Source: Azolla caroliniana
Lineage: Eukaryota; Polypodiophyta
Assembly (NCBI GenBank): GCA_043228905.1
Contig: JBHGNT010000018.1
Span: 13,888,001-13,952,000 of the forward strand
DNA: 64,000 bases
Reading direction: 5' to 3'
The notes under the pieces are model-generated. The model was not told the origin of the DNA and did not search any database. It saw only the letters and a list, made by a program, of their open reading frames with translations. This document shows positions 34,081-45,258 of the stretch, piece after piece (within the stretch, counting starts at the first letter, position 1; each line of letters starts with the position of its first letter). Position numbers and translations under genes: made by a program.

Positions 34081-37000
34081 TTAGTCATCAGTCTTTAGGC
34101 CCTTCACCAATTCGGACCACGTCCGGGTCTTGGCCTTCTCGTTCCGATCGGCTCTGCCCTTCTTGACTCTACCGCCGCCGTTGCTTGTTCCGACTTCATC
34201 GGATGTGCCGACTTCTTCAGTCGACTCGGCTTCCTTTTCCCTCTTGTCTCCCTCTGTTTTCCCGGTTTCCATTCCAGTTCTCCCCATATTAGTCCCGGTT
34301 CTCACCCTCAAGTGCGGCATGTAGAGATGTTGAAGAACAAGCATCTCCGAAAAATGTTGCAACTTGTCGATTCTAAGGGCCTTCGTGAAGATGTCGGCAA
34401 CCTGCCGATCCGTCCAAACATACCGGAGTTCTACTTCACCACTTAGGACCCGCTTGCGCACAAAGTGATAATGCACTTCTATGTGCTTCGTCCGAGCATG
34501 AAACACAAGGTTCTTGGCTAATTGCATGTTGCTCATGTTCTCGCAGTAGATCGGGATCGGAGTCAGTACTTTGATCCGTAGGTCTTGCAGCAGCAGTCGA
34601 AGCCAAATGGCGTCATAGGTTGCAACGGTAGGGCCTGATACTCATCCTTCGTGCTCGACAGAGCCACAGTTGGCTGCTTCTTGTTGCTCCACGCAACAAC
34701 CACACTACCCAGAGAAAACATGAATCCGGAAGTGGGCCGTCGATCCGACACATCTCTAGCCCAGTTGGCATATGTATAACTGACCAACTTTTCGGTTATA
34801 CCATGTCGGTATAACACTCGGTCCTTAGTGCCGCTGACATACCTCAGTATTTGGTGCACACACTAAAGGTGCTCCACGCTTGGCTTTTGCATAAACTAAC
34901 TGATCGCACCGACCGGATAGCTAATGTTGGGCCAAGTGATCGTTAAATAAATGAGGTTTTTGACAATTTTTCGGAACCTTTTCTCATCGCAGGCCGGTCT
35001 GGAGTCAGGACGAAGCTTTAGGTTCCGGTCTAGGGGTGTGGAAACTAGTCGGCAATTCGTCATGCTGAACTTGTACAACATATTCAATATATAATGTCGT
35101 TGTGTGAGCAATATGTCGTCGGGGATGTGGATCACTTTGATCCCGACGAAGTAATGATGGTCCCCGCAGCAACCGCTACCACCACACGAACCATTGTCAT
35201 CTTCACTACCGGAGGTGAAGGTCTCGTCGTAGTCGATTCCGTGGGTATGTGCGTATCCTTTTGCCACTAACTAGGCCTTGTACTGGTTGACTGAACCGTC
35301 AGCAATGTACTTTATCTTGTACCCCAACTTGCAACCAATCGGTTTGCAATGTCAGGGAGGGTCAATCAGGTCCCATGTACTCATTATATCCGTACCTTTT
35401 TATGAGGTTCTTCTAGCGGGTCGATCGACATAACTTCGCTTTCGCCGATTGCATGGCCCTCTTGGCCGGCTCGGAATTCGTTCCCGAAGATCCGTCTTCG
35501 TTCTTTTTGGAGTCAGATTCACTCCAATCCGACTCTTCTCTACAGGTGGCATATTCCAACATCTTCTTCGTCCCCTTGGTTCCTTGCACGGGGAGAGCAC
35601 AACTGAGTCTCCACTACTCGTTGGTTCATCATCGGACTAGTCATTCCAAGTGAGTCACTCATGCGGCCCACTTAGCCGGAATGAAATCAGACTCTCATCT
35701 AGAGTACCGAATCCTTCTTCATCTTCTACCCGGATCGTTTCGGGCTCACTGGCCTCATCCTTCATAATCGAACGAAATCGAACATTGGAGTCGCAAGAGA
35801 TTACCATGATGCTGACTCATCAAATTCGACATCTCGGCTCACTTGAACTTGTATCACTTATAACCCTTTTGGTCATGTGAGTGGATGACAAGGATGCACT
35901 TCTTTGACTTCGGGTCTAGCTTTCTCCGCTTCTCATCCGGCACATGCACATATGCAATGGTACTGAATATCTTAAGGTGCCTTAAATTCGCCTTCCGCCC
36001 GAAATACAACTCGTGTGCTAACACCTTATCCCCGATCTGGTTTTGGATGTAGATGGTCTTCCGGATCGCTTCGGCCCAATAGAACTTGGACATGCTCTTC
36101 TCTTCCAGCATTGCCCATGTCACCTCCACAATTGACCAGTTCTTCCTTTCAACCACAGCGTTTTGTTATGGTGTGTATCGGCAAGTGAATTCCCTCTGAA
36201 TTCTTGTCTGTTGTAGATAACTGTTGAATTGGCCGGAAAATTATTATTTTCTGCCATCCGACTGCAAGCACTTGATCTTCCTCTCCATTTCCCATTCTAC
36301 AAGACTTTACAGGTTCCGGAAACAGTCGAAAACTTTGCTTTTCCTTTCGATTAGTTAGATCCATGTATGTTGGTTGTAGTCGTCGATGAAGGAGACGAAA
36401 TATCGGCTCCCGCCAAGACTAACGTTCAATGTCGGTCCCCATACATCCGAATGTATTAGATCAAGCTTGTTACGGCTTCGGTTTCTTTCGGTGGGGAATG
36501 GAAGCCGGTGTTGCTTCCTGAGCTGGCAGGTTTCACAAATTTGGGCCTTCCGGACACTAAATTTTGGCAATCTGAAAACAACATGTTTCGATTGTAGGTC
36601 TTGAAGCCTATGATAGTTGACGTGGCCGATCCACTTGTGCCACAGGTCGATATCCGATTCGACCTTCTAACCTTTTGCAAACATAACGATGCCGACGTCG
36701 TTGGTGTCGAGGATGAACATCCTCCCATTCCAGCGCCCTTGCATGATGATCCGGCCCTCTTTCTCAATGAAGCACCCGATGTGTATAAACTGCACCCGCA
36801 TCCCCTAGTCGACGATCTAACCGACCAACACCAGATTCTTTGTGATTGTCAGGATGTGAAGCACGTTCATAAGATTCCCGTTTTGTCCGACATGACTCAA
36901 GGGAACTTCTTCGACATGCACGATCGGCTGAGGAGTTTCATCTCCGGTTTTGACAACTCCTGGTTTCTCCGACTTTTCCAAAAAACGAGAACCCCTCTTG

Positions 37001-38056
37001 ATGGCTTGTCATGTGGTTTGATGATCCGGAGTCAACGTACCACACTTCCTCCCATCTGGAAGTGGTCTTCTTCATCGAGTTCGCCTTGTGCTTCATCACA
37101 AAGGCTGGCCCTTTTTCGGTCTTACCGGTTCTGGATCCTTCTGATCCTTCTGCATAGTACGAGCTTTGTCGGTTCCCTTGTCCGGCCTTGCCGGATCCGG
37201 ATTTATCTGAATCAGTGCGCTTCTTCCAACACCCACTTTCCCAGTGACCCTTCTTGCCACAATACCAACATTCCGTGTTGGCTTTCGATTGCCGGTTTTC
37301 AATGCCGCCTTGACTCCCCCTACTATTGGAGGGTCCGGAACTGCTATCGGCACTATCTCTGTGCCTTCGGTTCAGCTCTTGCCAGTTTCCATTATTACGT
37401 GCTAACCCATGTCATCCTCCACACCCACGGGGTCAATCCGCCTCCATGTACAACATCCAGCTATCCGATTGAGTGGTCCTCGACCCACTAGCGTGGTTTT
37501 CGTTGACCATCAACATAGATTGCAGGTATAAGGACAATGGTTTCTCCCGGTTGCAAATCAATGTCCAGATTGGCCCGTACCATTGTGCTAGATCACTGAT
37601 ACAAATCTGGACCATCTCATCCTCGTCCACCATCACATTGATGGAACCGAGCGTGTCGTAGATCTCCTTGATCTTGGTGGTGTAGTCGATGACCAACATG
37701 TCCCGTTGCTAGATACTATTGAGCTCTTGCCAGAGCTACAACTTCCGAGCCATGGTACTTGCGGTGAAAATCTTCCGAAGCTTTTCCCAAGTCTCTTTCG
37801 GTGATTTTGCATCTCTAATGTAGCCAAGCATTTGGTCGTGCACACAGGATGCGAGGCAGTACAACACTCTGCTCGCTCCTTGTTCCCATACTGGGAAGTC
37901 CTTGTGTGCCAAATCCAGCGTTGCTTCATTCACTCCTTGCATGTAGCTCCAGTATCCATGCCCCATCAGGTACTGGTGCATTTTATACAACCAAGACGCA
38001 TAGTTGCTCCAATCAAGCTTTTCTGTTGGAAGCGAGCTCGCCTTGCTTCTGTCCAT
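34081..38056 (-). pseudogene. Copia C gag-pol, degenerate
   Basis: Gag runs from 38056 (MDRSKASSLPTEKLDWSNYA, DFPVWEQGASRVLYCLAS) to about 37433. The zinc knuckle (C.YCGKKGH) lies near 37265-37230. The integrase zinc region and core are at 36570-35854 (CETCQLRKQHRLPF, HSDVWGP, FIDDYNQHTW, then VERKNWSIVEVTWAM). RT at 35267-34896 is deleted internally: it goes from KGYAHTHGIDYDETF almost directly to the end of RT, losing the catalytic YVDD block. RNase H at 34859-34330 reads NWARDVSDRRPTSGFMFSLG and HARTKHIEVHYHFVRKR. Multiple stops. The tail to 34081 is a hydrophilic extension. Confidence 0.8.
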
Positions 38057-38149
38057 ACCTTCTCTTTTCGGTCTGTTATTTTACTGGTGATTAGGGTTTG
38101 CCTTCAAAAGAAGAAACACTTGTCAGCAGCAGAGGTTCTCAACTCTCCC

Positions 38150-38161
38150 GCTTTGATACCA
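38150..38161 (-). promoter_or_regulatory. Primer-binding site of copia C
   Basis: The minus strand reads TGGTATCAAAGC directly against the LTR. This is one base different from the standard initiator-Met site. Confidence 0.85.
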
Positions 38162-38589
38162 TGTAAAAGCTAATATGCGGAAGCTTTGACAAACTGGTTT
38201 ATCCGGATAGCAACAAAAAACAGAGACAAGTTTAATGGAAACCTTACAAAACATAGATAGAGAGAGCAGAACAGTTTACTAAATCCAAAATAATAACACG
38301 TTGTACACACAATGTGCTCTGTGAGCACTTTTATACAAGTCCTTAAAAGGACTAACAGAAGTACAGACAAATACTTCAATGCTCATATGAGTGACTGACG
38401 CAGACTCCTAAAAGTATGCCTACGTACTAGGCTAGATTCGTAGGCCCCTAACGGGCTACTGGTTACAATCCGATCCGGCTCCTGGTTCCGGATACCATCC
38501 AGACACTGTTCCAATTCTTCGTTCCGTAATCTGATCCGGCTCTGACTTGTTCAGCCGAACCAGATCCAGTTGAGCTTGTCCACTCAACA
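38162..38589 (-). repeat. 5' LTR of copia C
   Basis: 428 bp, TGTAAAAG...CTCAACA. This is the intact-length LTR of the pair. Confidence 0.87.
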
Positions 38590-38695
38590 CTATTATATAT
38601 AAATGCCTGCTCATATAAAAATGGTCAAGTATGACATCTTGCCGATGTGAGGTTGTAGGTTCAATCCTCACCAACTATGAATTTTATGTCACTTT

Positions 38696-39265
38696 TGTTG
38701 GCAAATAGGTCCCTTCGGATGAGCCGGATCAGACGAGCTGAAGGAAGGAACCGAACCGGATGGGTCTAGAAGGTACCTGGATACCGGATCGGATGGATCC
38801 GGAGGGAGTCCGACCGTATCCGGTATGAACCAACAAATAGGAACATATTAGTAAATATGTCCAGACGTGACCGTTGATGTCATATTTATAAATAGCCCTA
38901 AAGTTATATAAGTATAAATATAACTAGGGCAACAATGTTCCTGTAATGTTGTTATCATTGTACAGAGAGAGATACAGGGAGACACAGAGAGAGAGCGAGA
39001 GAGAAACAGAAAGTATTTCTCTATTGTAACTGCCGATTGGCGAAGACATAGAGCTCGAGGTCATTGCCTCTAAGTCTCACATTGTACCCTTCCTCTCATA
39101 ATGATAGTTGGACTTTGTGGGCTTTTGTGGGTTTTCACGATTAGGGTTTTCCACGTTAACATCTGGTGTCGTCTCATTCTGTGTAAGTGCATCAATCTTC
39201 ATTTCTGGTTTGTTTCTTCCATTGAGTGTTTAAGACTCGGTTATGGCCGAGCACTATTCCTCTCA
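38696..39265. repeat. Solo LTR D (copia M-related)
   Basis: A single 570-bp LTR, TGTTGGCAAAT...CCTCTCA, has a perfect 5-bp target duplication ACTTT on both sides (38691-38695 and 39266-39270) and no internal region. It resembles the copia M LTR (shared AGCCCTAA, TATAAGTATAAATAT, GAGCTCGAGGT and AAGACTCGGTT), so it is probably the product of LTR-LTR recombination of a related element. Confidence 0.9.
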
Positions 39266-39534
39266 ACTTTCAAGGGACCAAGGAGGTTACAAGTATTTAT
39301 ACAAGTTCTAAGATTGAATATCTCTAGAATATACCGTACAATATTTCTAGAATATACTCACGACTAGAATATTTAAATTGATTCTAAAATGTACTCTATG
39401 CAAGACTATAGAATACTAAACTGTTATATAAAATGCATGCTTATATCAAAATGTTCAAGCACGACATCTTGTTCATGTGAGGTTGCAGGTTCAATCCTCA
39501 TGAACTATGTATTTGATGTCACTATGTCGTGACA

Positions 39535-40614
39535 GATGGTCTCTACGTGCCGCGACGCAACCTCCTCCATCAGTCTTTTCATGCCACCCATGCCACCCAT
39601 GCCACCCTGACTGTTATTCATTTCTAGGGGCCTTCCCGTGTCGCTCGCGTGTACCGGACCGTTCCAAAGGTACATCACATTGTTCTTTAGTGCATCGGCG
39701 AAGTCGACGTAGTATCTTCGGATGTGGCTAACCCCGTCGCACCACATGCACCTTGGGTCATTCCGAGGGCGCCAGTCATGTGATTGACCCCCTCCTTCCC
39801 TTCGAGCTTGAGCAACCTAGAGATCGCGCACCATCTTCGTCAGCCACCACCAGATGGCCCCTCAACCACGTTGGTCGAAATCGGGCCCAACTTCAAGCCA
39901 CCTTCTTGTTCCTTCTGACCAAGCCAGAACCTCCTTTGACCTCTGTTCAGTAGTCGGGCCGACCGACGACGACCCTACATCGTTCCATTCGAGCCGTTTG
40001 TCGAAAAGGTTGCATACTCTTTTAACCACGACCGAGTCGTCTCCAGGAGGAAACCACCCTTCTCACGGTAGCGAATCGACTGACTTGATGAATAATAGGA
40101 CCTTGCTTGTGTTGAGCACAGTCTGATCTAGTGCTGATAATCGCGTGAATCTCTTCTCGAATTCTTGGAGAAGCGCCAAACAGTTTCTTCCTTTGTCAAG
40201 CGACTTGACCCACTCCATAAGATCCCGTTTCGACATTCAAAGCGGTTCATCAATGTCATACCTCTCGAGGAGTCGCTCTTTGAGCTCCGACCAGTTCTGA
40301 CAATCTGCTTGTACCTCGAGCACTTCCGTGTGGATGCTCGACGTTATGACCCGTGGGAACCCGGACAACCGTTTGTCCTCCGGAATGTCCCTCATTATCA
40401 TTTCAGCCTGGTAGGCCTCCAAGTAGCTTGTCATGTCCTTCCCATTAAATCGGCCTATCGTGCCGACAATCATTTCTATAGCCCTATCGAGGCCTCCTCT
40501 ACCCTCCCACACATTCACTATACGGTCGAGGACCATGACCATCGTCATTGCATGTTCACTTCCTCTCATCCCGAGCTCCTTCGACACCTCCCTTCACATT
40601 GGGTTCACCAAAGA
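39535..40614 (-). pseudogene. Gypsy A2 gag
   Basis: About 116 codons are open at 40587-40237 (VLDRIVNVWEGRGGLDRAIE, SYLEAYQAEMIMRDIPEDKR, NWSELKERLLERY). They match A1 19666-19349. A zinc-knuckle remnant CMWCDGVSHIRRYYV lies at about 39755-39700, with the last Cys replaced, and is followed by a short GGM repeat. Interrupted by stops. Confidence 0.72.
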
Positions 40615-40881
40615 TGTTGTAGTATTCCGCGAGTACGTGTCGGATTAGGGCGGGACAGAACCGGAGAGAGAGAGATTATTTGAACATAACATAGGCGCAC
40701 AAACCTTCTATACGATCCGATCCCGACTTGCTACCAAATTCCAAAGGACAAGCACACGAGCTCGAGACACAAAAAAACACGAGAGGGTAAACAGAAGACA
40801 GAGGCAAGGATGCTCCGATCACACAGAGAGACAACAAATTTAATGATTAAATGGAAAATAGAAGGAGGTTACAACCAGACA
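40615..40881 (-). repeat. Truncated 5' LTR of gypsy A2
   Basis: It begins TGTTGTAG next to the primer-binding site (minus TTGGTGAACCC, 40601-40611). It follows the A2 3' LTR up to the shared GAGGTTACAA block, then switches abruptly at about 40881 into copia E. About two thirds of the LTR is missing. Confidence 0.7.
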
Positions 40882-43290
40882 CATCTAATCCACCATACTC
40901 TTTGTCGAGTGAGTGCGCCGATTTGTTTCCATCTGTGTCTTCGTACTCAGGCATTTTGGCCTTCCCTTTGTCCAATTTCGGACTTGGCCGCAACATGCTT
41001 TGATTGCTTGGAGGCTCCTGTGGTCCACTCAACCTGGTTGTGATTGAACTTTCTTTTTGTGTGAGCCTCATTTGATCATCCTCCTGCGATTCTATTATAT
41101 CGAAATCGGTTTCGATTGGATCGGATGGAGTTGAGTCAACTATGTACCAAGATGCCGATTTGTCAAATACAACATCCCTACTCACTCCTACCTTCCTGGT
41201 GGAGGGGTTGAAATACTTATACCCCTTTTGCTTGAGTGAGTACCTTACTAGGATACATTTCTCCGACTTGGGATCAAGCTTTTGCCTCTTTTCGTTGGGA
41301 ATATGTACGAATGCGATAAAGCCGAATATCCTGATGTGGGATAGGTCCAACTTCTTTCCATAGAACTTCTCGTGGGGGGTTATATCGTGCACTCCGGATG
41401 TTGTGCACTAATTCATTAGATAGATGGCCGTGTTCACCGCTTCAACCCAGTACGAATTTGACAGATGTTTCTCATTCATCATCGCCCTTGCCACCTCGAG
41501 TATGTGCCGGTTCTTTTGTTTGACTACTCCCTTCTGTTGAGTTGTGTGTCAGCAACTCCCGCCAGATTCCTTCTTGTCAAAGGTATGTTGTGAAGGCATC
41601 GGAGAAATGCTCTTTGCCACCGTTCGATTGAAGGCATCAGACTTGCCAACTGGTTGCCTTTTCGACTTCGTTTTAAAATTTCGGGAAGTTTGAAAACACT
41701 TCATTCTTCTGCCACGTAGGGAATATGTAGGTGTGCCTGGAGAAGTCGTCGATGAACGTCACATAATACAGGCAACCACCGAATGTTGCCGTCTAGGTTG
41801 GTCCCCACACATATGAATGTATCACATACAGGGTCCCTATACTCACGTTCCTCTCCATTGGGAACGGTTGTCAGTGTTCTTTGCCAATTCTTGTCAGTGT
41901 TCTTTGCCGAATTGGCAGGCTTTGTACATGCCTGTAATCTCCTTTTCGGTAAAGGTTGGGAGTCCAAGGACGACTCCTTTTGATTGCATTCCTTTGAGCT
42001 TTTGGAGATTGATGTGGCCAATCCTTTTGTGCCACAGCTCTATGTTAGCATTGGCTCTATGGCCCTTGGAAAACATTGCCCGATTTCATTTCATGAGAGT
42101 CGACGATGAACATCCAACATTCCCTTCGACCGCAAGCAATAATTCGACTTATTTTTCTATGAAGCACCCACCGTTGTTGAAGCGAACTTGCATGCCTTGT
42201 TCAACAATCTAGCCGACGAAGGCCAGGTTCTTCGTTATCGTTGGGACATGCAAGACGTTCTTGATGTAGGTTTGGTTTCCCTCTTCCCTGAATGGGACAT
42301 TGCCAACATGTTGAATGGGGTGAATTGTGTCATCCCCTGTTTCCACATAGCCGAGTCGTTCGGGCTTCCGCAGTTCTCGAAAGCAATCTTCATGAGACGT
42401 CCTATGATTGGATGCACCCGAATCGACAAACCATAACTTTTTTGAACTGGAGGTGTTGGTCGAGCACGATGCTATCATCGAATTCGCTCTATGCCGCATC
42501 ATGAACATTCCACCACGATCATAGTAGTTGGAATTTGAGGCGTAGTTAGTAAATGCTCGGCTTGTGAAGGCCAACTCACTCTTCTTCATCCGACACTCTG
42601 CCTCGTAATAGCCGAATTTGCCACAATATCCGCATTGGGCGGAGTTGTTTTGTTGGCTAGGTCCAACATGATTGCTCCCCCTTCTTCTAGATGTTCCACC
42701 TCGCATCCTTGCAATGTGTTGCTAGTAGTAGAAATTATGTTCGTGGGGTTGTTCTTGGTTGTGACTCTCTTGGCCGAATCGGCCTCTTCTTTTGCGACTT
42801 GTCCCCTTCCTCCATCAGAGTTCGAATAGAGCATGTGTCCTTCTTGCACATTGTTCCTTGTTCGGACGTGATTTTCTTCAACCAGTAGCATCGACTAGAG
42901 ATCGAAGGAAGGAGGATTCTCCCTCGTGAGGATGGCTGACCTTATTGCGCTGAACCAAGTTGCTAGGCTGCCAAGGCATAACTGCACCATTTCTTCATCG
43001 TCAATGTTGACATTGATTGACCCAAGGGAGTTGCACATCTCCTTGATCTTCAAGGTGTAGTTGCCGATTGACATATCCCTGTGTTGTATGTTGTTTAACT
43101 CTTGTCGGAGGTTAAGCTTTCGTGCGGTTGTGTTGGTCACGAATATCTTTCTGAGGTTCCCCCATGCTTCTTTTGGTGTTTTGGCCTCTCTGATGTAGTT
43201 CAGCATGTCATCATGGATGCATGATGCAAAGCAATACAGCACGTGGCTTGCCGCTTGCTCCCAAGCTGGGTGGTCAACATGTGCTAGGTC
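40882..43290 (-). pseudogene. Copia E fragment (gag to integrase), truncated at both ends
   Basis: On the minus strand, gag lacks its first 50 or so residues (HPAWEQAASHVLYCFASCIH, from about 43270). Next come the zinc knuckle CGYCGKFGYYEAEC (about 42620), protease LWFVDSGASNHRTS (about 42430), the integrase zinc region LWHKRIGHINLQKL (about 42045), and integrase C-terminal and linker text (DLSHIRIFGFIAFVH, VSRDVVFDKSASWY, about 41360-41130). RT and RNase H are absent and no LTR is attached. It is close to copia G, C and H. Both ends are abrupt junctions with gypsy sequence. Confidence 0.8.
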
Positions 43291-44374
43291 GTCGGGTCTC
43301 CGAGGAGTGGATTCTCCCATTTTGATAGAAGATAATGTTTCTTTCTAATGCTTCCTTATGGCTCTGACAATCCCTTTTTTGGTGCTTCGTGCTATCGCAC
43401 CATATGCATCGGCGGATGAATTCACCCTTTTCTCCTTCATTGGGCTTTTGTCGAACACTTGAGCTTTCCCCCTTCTCAAGCTTTGTGAACTTGAGTTGTA
43501 GATCCCGCATTCCCTTTATCAGATCATCAATCGTGGACTCTGGCTCCTTTCCTTTGCCAACATCCGTTCGGGTTCCTAATTCTTGTTTTGGATGTTCTCT
43601 AGCTGTTGTCTTTATTCTATTGTTGTAGCCATCCTCCATCCTTAGTGCCCTCCTTCTTAGTACTCGACAAGCCTCGAGTACTTCCGCCCAATCGGACACC
43701 AAACCGGTTGTGCTTGTCCGGTCTTCAAGAAGGATGATCATATCTTTTCTAAAAGATTTATCTGTCGCTCGGACGAATAAATCCACCTTCTTTGATTGTA
43801 GTAGTTATCGGTCTCTTACCCATAGCTCATTATATCTTTTCTCAAACTCTCTCAGCAATTCTGAAACTGAGAGTCCTTTACCCCCTTTCTCGGTCCATTC
43901 AAGAAAGCTCTTCTTTGACATTCGGGTCTGGTCGTCTAGCATGTATTCATCAAGCAATGCTTGACGGAACCCAGCACAATCTTCAAGAAATCTCTCCGAT
44001 AATTCCGTTACCCTTGCTCAGACATCAAGTGTGCATACCCGATTGATGCGCGAGACCATTTGTTCTCCGGTTGCCCCTCTACTGGCCATCTCGTATTCGT
44101 AGACCTCAAGGAATCGAGTGACGTCCTTGCCATTAAATTTGCTTATCCTCTCGATGACCGTTTGTAAGACGAGCGTTAACTCACTTTCCATCTGGTTCAT
44201 TGCACTTTGCTCTTGAAGCATCCGATTCATCATCGTCATCATGAAACTTGCCATCTCTTCATTGAAGCCCTTATTTGCCATCTCTGTGTTGGCACCTTTA
44301 TCCGCCATTTTCTTTGATTTTCCGACCTTCTCTTTGTAAAACTTTAACTCTAAAACTCCCCTTGTCAACAACAC
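43291..44374 (-). pseudogene. Gypsy F gag
   Basis: The first part (44374-44018) reads MADKGANTEMANKGF, a Met-rich helix and ISKFNGKDVTRFLEVYEYEM, the gag core also seen in A1 and A2. A frame change follows near 44018. The second part (43786-43291) runs through KSFRKDMIILLEDRTS to the zinc knuckle CIWCDSTKHQKRDC (about 43410) and GRIHSSETRRP. There the sequence crosses into copia E gag without an LTR. It would have encoded the capsid and nucleocapsid. Truncated and frameshifted. Confidence 0.72.
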
Positions 44375-44586
44375 TTCACGTCGGGTTCACCAAATTTGTG
44401 TCGCGAAGATTGTGGTTGTGTGTCGCAACCGCCGAGGTTCTATGACTCGGGGATGATCGGGGTGAAAACGTGTAATCGCAAACGGTGCGATGACAAGAAG
44501 CCAATAAGGCAAGATAAATGCGACGTTGTCGCAAAAAGAATTTTACTTGTAAAACAACCACTTACAATATTTATTTTCCAAAAGTT

Positions 44587-44658
44587 ACTTGGCAAGACTT
44601 GAACTCACAAACTCTATTTGAGAAGAAGTATTTGAGATAGACCACTTCAATCCCTTTG
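44587..44658 (-). repeat. tRNA-derived SINE-like segment, copy 1
   Basis: The minus strand reads AAGTGGTCTATCTCAAATAC, then GAGTTCAAGTCTTGCC. GTTCAAGTC matches the pol III B-box consensus. It aligns with copy 2 about 155 bp away. Confidence 0.5.
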
Positions 44659-44743
44659 GTTTCTTTTTATTTGTCTTTCTCTTTCACTTTATATATACTA
44701 AATTTATATTACAAAATTTGATTACCAAAAGAAGTTATTTGAA

Positions 44744-44808
44744 GAGGATTTGAACTCATGACCTTTTGTTTACAAAGAGGCGTTTGAGATACACCACTTT
44801 AACTTCTT
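44744..44808 (-). repeat. tRNA-derived SINE-like segment, copy 2
   Basis: The minus strand reads AAGTGGTGTATCTCAAACGC, then AGGTCATGAGTTCAAATCCTC. The B-box GTTCAAATC is perfect. It has the same orientation and layout as copy 1. Confidence 0.5.
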
Positions 44809-45258
44809 CCTTTTCTTATATCCACTTTTTCTTTAACTCTTCTCTTGATTTATGTAGGCCACCATCTTCTTTGGCGAGCTCTGCATCCCATACCCACGCG
44901 AGCTTCTTCACTCGCTTTTCCTTCTCTTCCTTCTCCTTCTCCTTTAGCCACCATAGGCGTGGCTTATATAGGGTGGTCAACCGCCCTACCGCCCTCTTGA
45001 GGCGGTTGTATTTTTATTTTTATTTTATTTTATTTTATTTTCTTTATTTATTGATGCTACAATTCAATTTTATAATTCTATATTTAAGAAATTATAGAAA
45101 TAGCCCTTATTTAATTTTGACTCCCCCTTTTGACATAATTTTTGTCCCAAGTAACATTAATCCTTCCGAAGCTTGTATCTTGGGCTTCTGAACTCCGATT
45201 CACGAACCGAAAATTCCTTCATGCTCCTTGTCATAAGCTCCAGATGCGAAATGTACTT

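Larger units (their letters stand above)
33249..38589 (-). mobile_element. Ty1/copia element C
   Basis: A minus-strand copia inserted in the first LTR of element B. The target duplication CTATT is at 33244-33248 and 38590-38594. The 5' LTR (38162-38589) is immediately followed by an initiator-Met-type primer-binding site. The 3' LTR (33249-33792) is longer because of a 143-bp duplication. A polypurine tract lies at 33793-33805 (minus strand GAGGGGGAG). The LTRs are well diverged and coding is fragmentary, so it is old. Confidence 0.88.
32882..39534. mobile_element. LTR element B, internally deleted, carrying copia C and solo LTR D
   Basis: Its termini are TGTCACGA (32882) and TCGTGACA (39527-39534), perfect inverted ends flanked by GATGG on both sides (32877-32881 and 39535-39539). 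With the nested insertions removed, the sequence is one LTR-like unit (32882-33248 plus 38595-38695) fused to a 5'-truncated second unit (39271-39534). The two share ACAAGTATTTATACAAGTTC and the following text. No coding remains, so orientation is unknown. The internal region was lost by deletion between the two LTRs. Confidence 0.75.
26175..40881 (-). mobile_element. Ty3/gypsy element A2, second copy of family A, heavily nested
   Basis: Its parts are the 3' LTR (26175-26963), a polypurine tract, an RT-linker remnant (27003-27980), copia M, a protease region (31962-32881), LTR element B, gag (39535-40587) and a truncated 5' LTR (40615-40881). Domain wording matches A1 block by block. RT beyond its first blocks, RNase H and integrase are deleted, so this copy was already internally deleted. 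It lies within copia G. Its right end was lost at the junction with copia E, so a target duplication cannot be checked. Confidence 0.82.

Noticed and set aside
32882-39534. Element B as a DNA transposon because of its TGTCACGA/TCGTGACA inverted ends
   Set aside because: The ends are also compatible with LTR termini (TG...CA), the target duplication is 5 bp, and a second, truncated copy of the same terminal unit is present, as expected for two LTRs.
44766-45191. 141-codon frame in the gypsy F LTR
   Set aside because: It is built from Phe/Ser/Leu-rich translation of pyrimidine- and T-rich LTR sequence. No domain was seen.
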